A DNA stretch of 64,000 nt from Cymbidium sinense (GCA_021442155.1 CM038225.1:78690925-78754924); one strand, 5' to 3'; counted from the stretch's first letter, positions 9,600 to 23,040 are shown. Notes: generated from the sequence alone by a model not told the origin. Translations and numbers: made by a program.

Positions 9600-12480
9600 T
9601 GGGTGCAAAACGTGCAAATTCATCTGCGAGGGCGAGCCTTCGATTCGCTTTCGATCATGTGATCACCTTCGATCTCAATTTGATTTTATTGCGTCTGAAA
9701 ATAAGCGAAAAGAATTAGGAATTATTATTAATAAAAAGCAAAGAGGCAAAGCGAGCACATTGGATATATTTGGAGAAGTTTAGCGTTTATTTCTCCTTAA
9801 ATTTAATGAAGAAATATTTAAAATTTCCCTAATTTATTTTGAAATGAGCATATATATTCATCTAAAAATAAACTTAATGATTTTAAATTTCGATTCATTT
9901 AAAATGTTTATCGAATTCGAGGAGGGGATGATTGGACTGTAGAAAATAAGGAGGAATGCTTTTATGAGGCTAATGTGGTCCAGAGTAATTTCTTCGGACA
10001 ATAGCGTTGGTTTGCGATGGCGACTACTGAGCCACTGGGGATAGGCAGACGGTGATGCGACGTTTGTTTCTTCTTTATGCAATTATACTCATATAAAAGC
10101 TATTGTAAATTGGAGAATTTATTACATGTAAAATATAAACGATTCCGATTATTTTATATATACTAAGTGTACATATTAACTCTATATATATTTATACAGT
10201 GGTGAAATTAAAAGGTGATTGTGAGAGGTAATTGATATTCTTAAATTTTTAATGAACTCTTTAATATTGTATAATATACTAAAAATTTTGCTTCCTCTAA
10301 CAAATTCTCAATAATAATTTAGTATTAATTATATATGAATTTAATTATCATGTATATAATAATTTCAAATATCTTCTTTAAGATTTTAAAAGAAATAAGT
10401 TTGCATTCTTTATTTAAGAGGGTGAAATTGTTATATGAAAAATGAGCTATTGATATTCTAGATATGAGTGCTTTTTTTTTAGAGGTTCAATATATATTTA
10501 TCAAAGAAAGAATACCATTATAATAAAGTATTATTATAAAGTTGATAAATTCTATAAGAGATTAATAATAGATTTAAAGAATATATATTATTGAATTATT
10601 GATTAGTTAGCATTTGATTCTTAAAATTGATAATTATTAATCAAAATTGATGATATTTGTTAATTTGTAACTAAATTTTATTCTTAATATTTGAAATATA
10701 AAAAAAATACATGTAAACTTTTAATTAGAGCATTTTAAAATTGAAGCCCATTAAAAATAATTTTTTAAAACTCTTCATAATTTCTAATTTATGTCAATTA
10801 TTAGCTAAGATAAAAAAAATCAATCATATATTTACTTTTAATTAATTAATTAATTATGTTGATCATGACGCTAAAGGAGAGTTTTAAAATGAAAATTAAT
10901 TCTATCCAATTCCAAACAAATAACAAATGTTTAAACTTTCTTTGAAAAATATGATTCATTTTCTTCCACATATTTAGAATGAAACAAACTAAAATTTTAA
11001 ATGATACACATAAAACTAACATTATAAACTATAATAAAATAATAGATCATGAATGTGAATAGCATGTCAAACTTCTATTTAGCTTCACTATAATTCCCTC
11101 TAAATTTGACAATAGAAATTAATTGATGGAACACTACTTTCATTAATACATTATTGACATTCATCTACAATATTTTTTGATTAGCGTCAATAATGAGTCT
11201 GACCATATGCTCTAGAAAGGTGATGTTAATCCTTCTATGAAGGCTCTCCTTAAGGCTTTAACTTGTAATTTCTCAAAGGTTAGTTGGTCTAGATGGGTCT
11301 GGCACAAGCATTCTTTGAAACTTTAGATACATTATAACTAAAAACATATCTTATGACCCAACTTGTTCTCTTTACTATTCTCATTTATAAGCTTTCAATC
11401 ACATCTTTGAATATAGTTTTTACATTTCTTAAAGGTTAGCTTTCCTTGACTTCAACCTAGCTTCTTACTTAGCCCCACACTTTTACAAATTTTAGAAATT
11501 GATAGAATATTTAAGAAGCTTCAAAAATTTCACCTCATTTCAATCCATTGAATTATTTTGATCATGGAATTTTGAGGATGAGCTTAACCATCCTAAAAAA
11601 TAATATGAGAGCTTTGACTCATGGTTGAGTCAAATGTATTTACCTGCTCTTATCCTTTTTAGTTCTAGCCCAAGTGACTATCTCATTCAACCCAATTGTT
11701 CAATCATACTAAGAATTCAAGCTTAAGATGTTCCAAGCATGATTACGAATGAACTAACCACTAGAACACCCCAAGACACATTCTTGTTTGACTATAGAGA
11801 AAGAAAAATCAAACCTAGTCCAATCTATATCAACCCTAAGTTAAGAGTAAATTCAAATTTCATGGTATTCTCATGGACCACTCTAATCTAAGTAATGAAT
11901 ATGTTGATATAATAAAAATAATTTAATAATATTGGGTTCATCAATTGGGCTAATTGCATTCAAGTCAACCAAATTAATCCAAATTGATTAATATGACCAA
12001 ATTAACTTTAACCTTTAAACTGGTTGACCCTATTAGATGTATGGGCTCTCTTAAATTTCTTAAACATGATTCAAATGTCAATTCGTCCATTTAGCACTTG
12101 TTCTAAACCCAATTGGCTAAATAAAGTGTTTTCATTCGTTAAAGATGACAACTATCTTTGGTGGTTGAATGAATCAAATTAATTATGATATTTCATCAAA
12201 TTCTATGGGGGATTATAGCCAAGGATGCAATTAACAAATACTTGTTTCAACTCACAGAAATTTGATCCCTCCATGGTGGTCAATTTGATAAAATAGTTCA
12301 AAGTGTCACTTTTGGGCCCAAATGAGAATACACATGTTTATGATGGAATTAAGTCCATCAAATGAGCTGATTAGTTTAAAACCTTGAGAGTTATTTTATA
12401 AAACAAAATATCTGGGTTTCAAGTAGGACACCTTGTCATGTTAGTCATGTTTAAGGGGCTTTGAGCATTTATATAACATT
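9600..12480. other. AT-rich intergenic DNA
   Basis: No credible coding sequence, RNA gene or element boundary was recognised. About 11900-12100 has phrases such as CAAATTAATCCAAATTGATT and CCAAATTAAC that recall the A/C-rich part of family B, but too weakly for a call. Confidence 0.5.
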
Positions 12481-13080
12481 TCATTTTTTTTTTGTAAATG
12501 GCACTTGTAATAAAATTTTAGTAGATTTAAACATTAAACATTCATATTTTACATCACAATAATATCGTAGCATTGCCCCCTTTTTAAGCCTGATTATCTA
12601 CAAAAAATATTATTAGTTTAATTATAGATAAAATTTTATAGACATCATAAAATTATTCTAACTCAATATCACATGCTTAACTTAAAATAATCACCACATT
12701 GTAACATCACATAATATCACATCATAAACATCACAAAAATCAGAACTAGTCATTCTTAACTTACGAATCTAAAGGGTTATGTTCCTAAAAAGCAATCTAA
12801 TTTAGCTTAATTCATGTGAATGTCTGCATATTAGGCTTTAAATTTCATTTCAATTTTCTTGGTTTTGGATCAAGTGTATAATATAACAAAGGGTAATTTC
12901 AATTTGAGTGATTAGTGTTTTAAAATATTTATATTTAAATTTTATTTGATTTAGGTTTCAATTATTTAGGGGTTTTCAAAAATGCACAAAAACAAATAAG
13001 GTCTATTGGGAAGGCGAATTTTATCACCTAGGCATCCTAAGTATTATGACATCCTGCATATAAGAGGTGAGGACATACTT
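12480..13080 (-). mobile_element. Possible decayed family B fragment, inverted
   Basis: The segment CCCCCTTTTTAAGCCTGATT with CTACAAAAAATATTATTAG (about 12575-12620) resembles the reverse complement of the B2a segment around 57120-57180 (TTTTTTGCAGGAG and GTGCTTAAGGGGG). The rest is too diverged to align by eye. Confidence 0.3.
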
Positions 13081-13201
13081 CATAACACTTCTTAACTAAC
13101 CTTATTGATTTTGATTAGGATTCCATATTATATTAAAGAATTTAGGAAATTATCTAAAATAACTTCTAGTTTCATGAAAATTTTATATAATATGAGAACA
13201 T

Positions 13202-13203
<2 letters not shown>

Positions 13204-13279
<76 letters not shown>
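13204..13279. repeat. (AT)38 microsatellite
   Basis: 76 bp of uninterrupted AT dinucleotide. A short apparent reading frame across it (Ile-Tyr repeats) is an artefact of the array. Confidence 0.98.
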
Positions 13280-13281
<2 letters not shown>

Positions 13282-14090
13282 CTAATTTTAATTAATTTTT
13301 AATTATTTTATGTTTGAAAAATAAAATAAATTAAGTCCCAAAATGTTGAAAAATTTTCAACTAACTTGAGATAGCAATGGAAACATCACATAATTTCTGG
13401 AGATTTTTCTAATATTATTTAATTATTTATATTTTAAATATTTTTTATTTGTGAAATTTCTTTCTAATTTTATTTTCTATATTAAATTTATTGCAAATAT
13501 CATGATAGAAGTTCCATTAATCGATTGATGCTTCATAGCTTGCCTCATGATCGATAGCTCTCCCATAGATGGGCAACTATATATCTAGGTGGATGATAGA
13601 CAATCCATCTCACCAAAGTCCAAAATTTCTAGCCAAAGGAACTCACCACCCGATCACGATAAATTCACTCATCATTCACATTGACTACATGTAAAACTCT
13701 TTCTTAAAACTTTATAAAGGTGCATAGACTTATTAAGGGGTTGGGTATTTCCCTCTTGGTTTTGCCTTTTGGTTCTTTTGGGATTGTTGTTTATCCACTC
13801 TCAGCATATATACTCAAAGAAAGGGATGGCCATTTGTACACAAATTTTAATATAATGGAATATTTTATTTTCCTTTACTTCCTCTCAACTATTCCACTAG
13901 CTCAATTCCTGCTTCTAAGTGGCTAAGTAGGTTCTTCATCCACAGATAGAATCATATTCAACATCCTTCCAGGTGTGGTACACATGGAAGAGGATGAGAA
14001 CTATTTGTCAATCGTAGAGCGAAGCAGGTCATTTAGCATGGGACAATAGAGTTAGAATGGAGTCAAATACTTAACCATTTGTTACTATGG
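13280..14090. other. AT-rich DNA with no recognised feature
   Basis: Lies between the AT microsatellite and the left end of the inverted B3 copy. If B3 had inserted cleanly into gag, the continuation of the gag sequence seen at 19816-20834 should appear just left of 14091. I see no such similarity, so the junction is rearranged. Confidence 0.5.
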
Positions 14091-17000
14091 TGTTTTAATT
14101 TAGAGTTATTGTGGACACCATGAGATCTTACTTATTGAAGTAATCGGTATAAAATTAATGTATGATGTATCATCTCAAAAGATGAAAATATCACACTACA
14201 ATATACTTAATCACCTAATAAGGATTCCTAAGGCAGATAGGTCTTTGTATATACCAGAGATCTTTCCCCTACTTTACATGAAAAAAATAAAACAAGATTT
14301 ATTTTATGCAGTGTTCTTTAGTTCCCTATGGAAGCAAGCTTCTATAGTTAATTACATTCTAGAAAATGGGGATTTCCTAGATCACTCTCGATTAAAGTAG
14401 TCAATAATATCTCCAAGGACTTCAAGGCTATATTATCAAAGGATTTGATTATTTTTATTTAAAATCAAATGGGAATGTTCAATATGAGAAGACTTATTTT
14501 CAAATTCCAAGGGAAGATAAGTAGGGACCACTCATGATACTAGGAAGCCTAGTGAGCACTTCAGTTTACCCTATAATAAGGCTTTATATGTTTGAAAGAG
14601 AAAGTTTATTTTATTTTGAGTTAAAATTTTATTAGAATGTTATGGCTTATAGTCCATCAACACAAGATTATGAAAATGCCTAATAGGTGAGGACTTATGC
14701 TCATAGCCCAAAGGAAACAAACAACCTTAGATCCTAAATCTAGAAAATTTTAGTATAAGCCAAAAGCACAACCTAAATTTTTACGGAAAGGGGACATAAT
14801 GGTTCACCTCCATAAGAGAGGGCAAACCTATCCCGACTCTTCTAGACTGGCTGCTGGCTAACGCCTCCTATGCTTAAAAACCATTTAGGTCAGTCTTATG
14901 TATATGAAAGATAGCTAGGCTATTATTTAATTAAAAAGGGAAACTAGAGTTCTAAACTCACTCACTTAGAGACTAGATCATAACTAGCATGAAGACATGA
15001 CTTAAATTAAATGCATGAAGAAATGAGGTTATTAGCTAAATCATCTAGAAGATGTGTTCTCTACTACAAAGGATGCTCTCACATGTTAGACATTCCTCTA
15101 TCATGCAAGAGTGGGGACCCTTCCTATTCAAGAGCCGAAACAAGATGTTATGCATGATGTTAGAACATTCAAAATTTAGCTAAAAGGGTTGCAAAATTTT
15201 TTTAATTATCTTTATTATACTCTAGGATTTAAAGTGAAGTTATGAATTATTTTAGAGTTTAATTATGAGTTATTAGTGGGGATAGAAAAATTAATTTTGT
15301 CCTAAAGAGCCTACCGCATTTAGGCCACATATTCAAACATCAATCTCAGGAAATTTATAAAAATCATGCCATTTCTATTACACAAACTAAACATAGCAAT
15401 CAAACATTCATAAATTTCACAAAAAAATAAAGGCCGGTACAGCTGGGCACACCCGTAGACCCCAAAAAATAAAAGAAGTTGGGTAGCCGAGCTCGACCCT
15501 TATACAACCTGGATTACAAAAGAATATTTACAATTACAATTAAACAAATGCTATGGAGGTCTTCATTCCTTGCTTCTATCTTTCTTCCTTCTTTCTTTAG
15601 TTTGACTTTCTTAAGGCTTTATAGGGCCTCCTAGGTCCTTGCATTCTAGCCACTACTCATCCTAAACCCCATAGCACTAATCCTAATTCCTATTGCAAAA
15701 TTACATGTATGAAAAAAATAAAAATCTAACTACACTTATAAAATAGATGTTAGCTAAATAACCATTCAAACTAAGCAATTATATTTTATAAATTTGGACT
15801 TAACACCTTATACATGGGTAACCAAGCTCACCTACCATAATATGGATCATGCAAAGGGGTATAAGCAACCTTCAAGCTAAGGCATTTATATTTATTTTTA
15901 TTTCGGTAACCCCTTTAGCATAATCCCCTACAGAAAAGATCATTAGGCTAATAACGGCCTAATATTTAGTCTATGCATAGGTAATCCTAACATCTAGTTT
16001 AAAATATTACATCACAAAATAAAATATAATATTACAACATACACCATCCTAACTTAGAGCTAGAAGTGGTGGCTTAGTATTCTAATGTGTGTGCTTAGGC
16101 TTAGTGTGGTATTTCTTAGCTAAACTTTAGGATTATAATTGTCTGATATTTGGAATTATTTAAATTAAGCATTAGAAGAGGTTTTCATTTTAATTTATTA
16201 AAAGGATTGATGGATTTTAATTTATATTTTTTTTGTTTCATTTGATATTTACTTAGCATCTAATTATTATAAAAAGAGGAAAGAGGCTTAACCCTTTTCA
16301 TCGCTATCCTAGTTATTTTCTAAGGCATGTTATTATAATTTAGTTTATTTTAGTGAATGATTTATTAAGCATTATGTTAATCCTAAATTTGGATTAATCT
16401 TAAGAAATCTTCTTCAAGCATGAAATGCATCTTAAGATCAATGAGATTGAATTACTATCACATGGCTAATATTACATCATTCCTCTTGATCATCAATAGC
16501 ATTCATATTACTTTAAACTTAGCATTCCTATTCATACAATGCATTTTTGGCACTTGAATGATGATCTTGAATGCATGTATGTTTTTTTGGCAGAAAAGAG
16601 GAATTTCATTCTTTAGTTAAGCATATATAAACATGTTTTAAAGATTAAGCAAGTATGTGCCATTGTGAAACTAGGGAAGTGAGGTAATCTAAGACCTCCT
16701 TGTGAATACTTAAAGCCTCATTTCTCAAGATGTCCAGACTATATGCTTGCTAACTCCAACACACATAAACATATACATAAATATAAGAATGAAAATCATG
16801 CAAAAGATTATATGTTAACAAATTTATTTATTCATGTAGAAAGCTCTATCCAAATTCTAATACATGTATACATATGAATGAAATCAAATAAGTACGTACC
16901 ATTGTTAAACTAGGGAAGTGAGGTAATCTAAGACCTCCTTGGGGCTACTTAAAGCTTCGTATTCCTGGGATGTCCAAATTATATACTTACCAACATTCAA

Positions 17001-19815
17001 ACACATGTAAACATATACATGAATCATGAAAATAAAATAATACTTTAACATATTTAAGCAATAAGCAAATGTAAATCACATCTAATATTCATAGCCAACA
17101 TCAATTTAAATTTTCATAATTAATTTATAATTTAGAAAATAATTTTGAAATTTATTAGTGATAATAGCCACACATATAATAAGATTAACCCAACACATGC
17201 AACTTACACATAATTAAATTCAATTGATTCTTTTATTTGAAAACATGAATGCATGATATCAAGTGACATACAAATTTATAATGATTGAAAAGGAATAATT
17301 AAACATTGCCACATAATATATTCAATCTCATTAATTCCTATGGACAATCAAGTCAAATAGAATGATTTAAGATTAACCAAAGTTAATATAGAGTTTAATT
17401 TCAGATTTGAATTATTAAATCCTAAAGAGAAGAAATAATATTTGCTATTTTGCCCCATACCACATTAGTGATTTAATGTATTTATGAAAAATTAATTAAG
17501 TGGATTTTATCTATTGATTAGGTTCAAATCATTAAACAATTAACTTAATTTCCCTTTCCTATGCTCCTTAATTTAGTTAACCACTTAACCATGAGCCTTC
17601 AATGATATGCCAATGAGAAATTAAAATTTGTAATGCTCTTAAAAGACCTAATGCAATTAGGCTCATGCCTAATTATTAATTAGATTAAGGAGAAATCTAA
17701 TTAAGTACTTATATGGTTTTCCCACACCCATGGGTTAACCATATGTTCCTTAAGGGTCTTTATGTTATTAAACACATAAAGAGAAACCCATGAATTCAAT
17801 TTAAATTATCTGATCTAATTATCATTTTAATTTAATTTAATTTCATCATTAATTACCTAATTAATCATTAATTAAACCATAAGTTAATTAGCCCTCTCAT
17901 GAGGAATAAGGCTTAATCATTTAACTTCATCCTTTCCATTATTAACAATGATTAATTATCATTAATAATTAAAATTTTAATGTTTAGAAATTTTAATAAT
18001 TATTAAGTTGATTAAGGAGGGTGATTAAGATTAAATTTTCAAATTCTCCTAATACCAAGCTAATAAATTTTAAGAAAATTATGGGAGGTAGAGGACATTC
18101 CATGGAATTATCCTATCTAATTTGAGATCCATTGGCCAAGTAATTAAGACTTAATTAAGATAATTATCCTAAACCTTAAATCCTAATTAAGCACTTTATT
18201 AATTAAACCTTAGGTATTTTATTTTTATTAAATTCTCCTCTATTTACCCTTTCCAAAATAAGTTTACTCATATTTTTAGAATTTTTCTATAATTAGTTAT
18301 GAATTTTTGAAGTTTTAGCTAATTAATCACATTTTAAGCACCTAATTAATCCCTTAACCTATCCATGCCACGCGAGAGCTGACATGGCGACACTTTCCAC
18401 ATGGTTCCATAATATAGGATATTTAAAATATCCCGTGGTAGCTGAGTCAGTGGAGGATGTAGTTTCATCCCGTCATCTGACCTTGGATCGGATAGTGAAG
18501 ATTAATCCTGTGATTCTTATTAGATTAAATCAAAATAATCTAATGGATTAAATTACGATCGTCCATTCTAATCATGTGGAATGGACGGTGGATGATCCTT
18601 TCATCCCCTTCCCTTCCTTGCCTTGCGATCCGCTGAGAGCTCGTGGGATGTCGGGATCAATTCCAAAATATGTAGGGAAGAGATATAAGGAGATCCTATG
18701 GTGGAAATCTAATGAAATCATAAATTCTTTCACAAAAGACCAACATCTAGGGGATTTTGTACATATTGCTAGAATTTACTTCACCGGAACTCAAGACCGG
18801 TGGTCCAATGACTGAGGCAGCTTTATCTTGAAGAGAGATGAAGTCTGTTGAAACTCTTGAGTTTTTTCCCCACCGATAGCTCTGTGGACCAAACACCAGC
18901 ACGAAGCTCAAAGGAGTTGATCTAGGAGTACCTTCCAGTGATTGAATCAATTTGTTTTGACTCGTCAGAGCTTGGGAAAGGTGTGGGAGAAGTTAATTGA
19001 AGCTTGGTGGAGTTTAAGTGAGGTTGGATGGACAAAGGGCTCATTTTCATTTTTCTTAGGTCTCACCAGCTATAAAGAGCATGAAGGGATTAGGGAAAGC
19101 ACTAGAGATGCTCGCAATCACTCAAGGAAGCTTGTTCTGTGATTTGAATTGGATGGGGAGGAGTATACCCTCCTCCCCAAGTTATCTGATGGTTGTGATG
19201 GTTTTGGCTTTTGGCAGTCTTTTGACTAGAGTAGGTGGCTGAAGATGTCAGTGAAGAGCTGAGGTGGAGGCTCTTGAGAGGGTGAGACAATGGCATGGGC
19301 TGGCAAGGTGTGTACCTCCTCCTAAGCCAATCCCTTTATTATGTGAGCAGCGCTAGTCAATCCTCTCCCTCACATGAGAATCCTTAACAAATTCCCTAAC
19401 CAATTCCCTACACTGCTCAGCAGGGCTAAGTTCTCCCCATGTAAGAAAGCCTAGTCGATCCTTTTGCTCATGAGGGAGCTCTAGCTGATTCCCCTTGGTG
19501 GTGTGCCTGCCGGGTAGATGAGCTTTACCTGAGCCTCCTTTGTCATTTAAAAAGCTAAACCCCCCTTCTACTCACATGAAAAGGGGGCAGGCCGTATAGA
19601 TTAAGCCCAAGTCAAGCCCTATTTCACACAAAAAGATTTAAGTGAGACTAATACATGTGAAATCATAAAAATCAGCCCAAACTGAGAATTACTTGGGCCT
19701 ATTTTGAAATTTTTGGGACTTATTTCTAAATATTATGACTGTAATTTCATAAGATTATAGAAATTTTTTTATTATGTGCCTTAAAATTATGAAGACCCAA
19801 GTCCATCAATCTTGG
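14091..19815 (-). mobile_element. Family B element, inverted divergent copy (B3)
   Basis: The reverse complement aligns by eye with the 3' three-quarters of family B. The left edge starts TGTTTTAATTT, the complement of the AAACA end of B. Next come the block at about 14520-14590 (complement of the ATCATGAGCA...CTCATCT segment), the TATA-like GGTTGTATAAGGGTCGAG (complement of 15494-15512), the paired cassette around 16680-16760 and 16910-16990, and the GGGTATACTCC site (complement of 19160-19170). The rightmost part (19340-19815) is unlike the A/C-rich start of B1 and B2, so this copy has a different 5' region or belongs to a subfamily. Its right edge abuts element A gag at 19816. No open reading frame of note. 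Confidence 0.7.
15494..15512 (-). promoter_or_regulatory. Conserved TATA-like site of family B (B3 copy)
   Basis: The complement reads GGTTGTATAAGGGTCGAGC. The same site occurs in B1 (37515-37533) and B2a (57588-57605), each followed by a TACCC segment and later by CTTTTATT. Confidence 0.5.
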
Positions 19816-20834
19816 CTCTAGGGTGTCGATTGTCAGAGACTTTATCAACTGGGACCTTTTCTTAGGTTCCCATCGATGATGAATTTGAGTTGGGGCAGAT
19901 TTCTGGGAGTGCACATTAGATGTCACACCATATATTTTCTCTAAGATAATTTCTTTTTGAGACCTAGGCCTCCATAACTACTTTCCCTTCCACTAGGATC
20001 TTTCGATGGCAGATTCCTAAACATGTGCTCAAAGTGTCACACCCCAATGCTCACTACGAGGGACTTGAGTTGGTTGGCATCTCAGGATTATGGGAGGTCT
20101 CCTTGGAGGAGTTGCTCTAACCTTCTTGATGACATGATCTTGATATTTCTTTTTCATTAATCCTCTCTCCTTAGCAACTTTGAGGACCCGATGCATTCTT
20201 GCTAATATAATTTTGGGTTTCCTCACTGGATGAGCTAGAGCCTGATGTTGTCGGTCCAAAAGGCATGCTCGACCGGTAGAGTTGTTTCACTTTACTCATC
20301 TTAGGTTGTCAAATCTATTATGGGTTGAAACACTCATTGTTGATTCCACAATCAGTTGTGCAGCTAGCTACATTGGTAGTAGTTGTTGAGGATGAAACTC
20401 AATACTTCTCCTTCTTCGTTGCCTCTAGGTAAGCTTGCTTTCAAATGAAGAAGCCTCAGCATCATGCCTCCCCAAGGTGAAGGGTTCATCTGGCAGGGTT
20501 GTGTTATTTTGGGGGATGAAAGAAACAGTCCTCCCAGTAATAACCCTCTTCATGATGGGGTTCTTTGTGCGACCAAGCCTCTCGAAGACAGACAACTTCT
20601 TCTGATGTGCTCCTGCAGCAGTAGGAGTAACGACCTCTATAGAGTTTGCTACACACAGTGTGCAGGATGTGCATGGGCTTCAACTGACTGAGGCCTAGCA
20701 GTGTTCATGGCAGGAATTGCTGGGAAGTCGATGCTACTGAACTAGATGGTAGCCCTAATAACAACGATGGCATTGGCCAAGCGGATGTTGGCACCTCCAA
20801 GAGTAACAATGAAGGGAGTATTCTAGAGAGCCAT
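19816..20834 (-). pseudogene. Element A gag pseudogene, left (second) copy, truncated
   Basis: The start codon (20834-20832) is followed by M-A-L and then an immediate TAG. In the other copy, at 59559, the same codon is CAG (Gln), and the homologous frame runs on for 115 residues and includes SIFERLG, a motif of Tat-type Gypsy gag. Further left, 20259-20029 holds ARMHRVLKVAKERGLMKKKY, which aligns with ARV-type residues at 44642-44430 in the main copy. Similarity ends abruptly at 19816 against the B3 copy. Gag would form the virus-like particle in the cytoplasm. This copy lies directly downstream of an LTR that also serves as the 3' LTR of the main element A. Confidence 0.72.
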
Positions 20835-21160
20835 TCTGGAGGTGAAAGATAAGAATTAATAATTAATAATCAATATACTGTCCCACTTCTCCAAAATGCG
20901 GAGAAATATTAGAACATAACAACTATGATAAAATAACAGACTCTAAATAAAATCTTAAATATTCAAGACCATATTTAAAAAGCATTTAAGCTCATTAGTA
21001 ATTTTGTTCTGTGAGCCAATTCAACTTCTCAATTTCATTTTCATTTTTGTTTATCATTTATCATTATCCTTTTTTTAATACTCCACTGCTACTATAGCTT
21101 AGGTTTTACAAGCCAAAGATGGAAAGAGAAACATGTCACCAGCATAGTTGCAAAAATTTG
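20835..21160 (-). other. Element A 5' leader, left copy
   Basis: The untranslated leader between the primer-binding site and gag. It aligns with 59560-59887. The start codon is preceded by CTTTCACCTCCAG, which looks like a plant 3' splice site (A/T-rich upstream, AG directly before AATGGC), so the gag mRNA may be spliced. This is inference from sequence appearance only. Confidence 0.6.
21134..21156 (-). other. Decayed primer-binding site, element A left copy
   Basis: The complement reads TTTTTGCAACTATGCTGGTG then ACA. The typical plant Tat/Ogre post-LTR phrase has GGCGACTCTGCTGGGGAC at this place, so several bases have decayed. It lies a few bases inside the LTR edge at 21161 and aligns with the better-preserved site at 59861-59880. 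Confidence 0.6.
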
Positions 21161-22749
21161 TGAGCTCAAAAAATTAGCCACTGACCTCTCCGTGTGAAGA
21201 GAGTGATTAAAATGTCGATCAAACTTTCAGAAGGCAGATGGAATAGTAGATAATACACTACCTAGAGATTTCACCCTCATTTTTATGAGGACTTTAGATC
21301 TGGTTCTAAGTTTCTTATAGACACAAGCACCTATAGTTAATTACCCCTCCCAATAATGAGAGGGCACTTTCGATTAAGGCTAGTCGATGGATTGCTAAAT
21401 AGTGTAGAGTATAATCACAATGAGTGAAGTTTAAAATTTATGAGATTTATTATTTCAATTTAAAGCTTATGTTTGGAGAAATGATGATACTCCCGATCAA
21501 GATATCATGGTTCCATCATCCCAGGCTGTCGTGGTCCCTAGCCCACTTAGTCAGCGGAGGTAGTCCACCCAACTTGACCGAAGGATCCTTGTCAGCAACA
21601 ATGGGTTACATCATCCAAGGTGTACTTATAAACCTGGGGTAGAGTTTGTCTAAGGGGACAAATATAAGTGAACCTCAGCTAACATAGAGATTTTTACCCA
21701 ATCAAATATATTCTATAGTTCACAGCTCAAAGAGTAAAACCATTGGAGAACATACGAGCGATGGACGTAACCATAATTTAGTGGTACCAAATCATGGTAA
21801 ATCACTCAGTTAGAGTGTGCTGGTCACAACCGTTATTTATATTATGCCATTTTGGGGGCAAAACCATACCGACAGAGGACACGAGCCACGTCCTTACCGA
21901 CTTAAGATTATTTGAGAGTGAAAATAGCCATGTATTTGATTTCACATTGGCTCTTTGTGAGAAAAAGTCTTCTTAATTTGTCACCCCGCTTTGTGGATGG
22001 GTTGATGGATTTTAACTTTAAATTTAAACAATTAATTTTATTTGATTTATATCTTTTAATTTAAACATGTGATTATTTTATAATTGATTTAGATTTTAAA
22101 ATGTAATAGTTTGACATTAGGACATAAATGAATTATGATTATAGAAATCCCTCCAATTGAACTATTCAGTCAACACGCGCATCACCGGGGTAAACTTTGT
22201 CAGCTCTGCCTATTTTCTTACAGAGGACCAGCTTTAAAATCATTGCTTCCATGTTTATAGTCCTCCAAATCTTGTCAACTCTAACTTGAGCATAAAAGAT
22301 TGGGTTTGAGACGTTCCTCTTAAGAGCTTGAACTTGAGCAGTTGTATCAATAGATTTATCTTTTGCAATTATATGTAGCTTTCAATTTCATTAGGTTGAA
22401 AATATTATAATAACATCATTAGATTTTTTAGTTTTATTAACCTAGACCCAATCCTAGGGCAACGAGTGCGACCCACACACTATCCTGACACTAAATTTGG
22501 ATTTGTAATGCATATGTTGGGTCACATGTGGGTAGAAAATTGGCTTTGAATGACAGGTATCTGTTCATTCATTTCTCACATAACTTACATATTTTTTTGA
22601 GTGTTTGATCTAGTGAATACTTCAACATATATACAAGTATCTGTTCTTTAAAGTGTTGTACAAACATTGAGATATTTAAGTTGAAGTAGTTATGTTTAAT
22701 ATGACATATGAGTCAAATTGCAAGCATGGGTTTTGATACATAAAAATCA

Positions 22750-23040
22750 TAAATCAAGTGTAGCTGTCTTGTAAAATATGAAAATCTTGACTTATTCAAA
22801 CACTTGCTAAGAATCAAGTGAAAATATGTTCTATGAAATATGAGTTTAGTTTCCTCAAGTACTTGCCATAAATCAAGTATGTATTTATCCTAAAACATTT
22901 ATTATAAATCAAGTGTAGATCTATTTTGAAAGATGCAATCTTGATTATTTCTAGACTTGTTAAGTCAAGTGTGTATCTATCTTTGAAGGATATGAATTTG
23001 ATTCTTTTGAATACTTGCATGAATCAAATGGTTAAACAAA
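22750..23040. repeat. Degenerate tandem repeat of about 60 bp in element A LTR
   Basis: Units begin with a variant of AAATCAAGTGTAGATCTATT at about 22750, 22811, 22871, 22908, 22961 and 23021. Spacing is 40-61 bp, and each contains a GAATACTTGC-like end. A matching set lies at about 61490-61780. Confidence 0.72.

Noticed and set aside
9568..10082. Two frames of 71-74 codons after the possible Copia fragment
   Set aside because: No family resemblance and no conserved context.
13105..13302. Open frame across the AT microsatellite
   Set aside because: Its protein is a run of Ile-Tyr from the AT repeat with no other support.
18576..19296. Overlapping short frames on both strands in B3
   Set aside because: They lie in the leader-like GC-richer segment; frames are not shared with the other B copies.
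20259..20400. A host gene split by introns at 20029-20850
   Set aside because: The same sequence recurs in the same order at 44430-44814 plus 59091-59559 next to gag and pol motifs, so it is retrotransposon gag.
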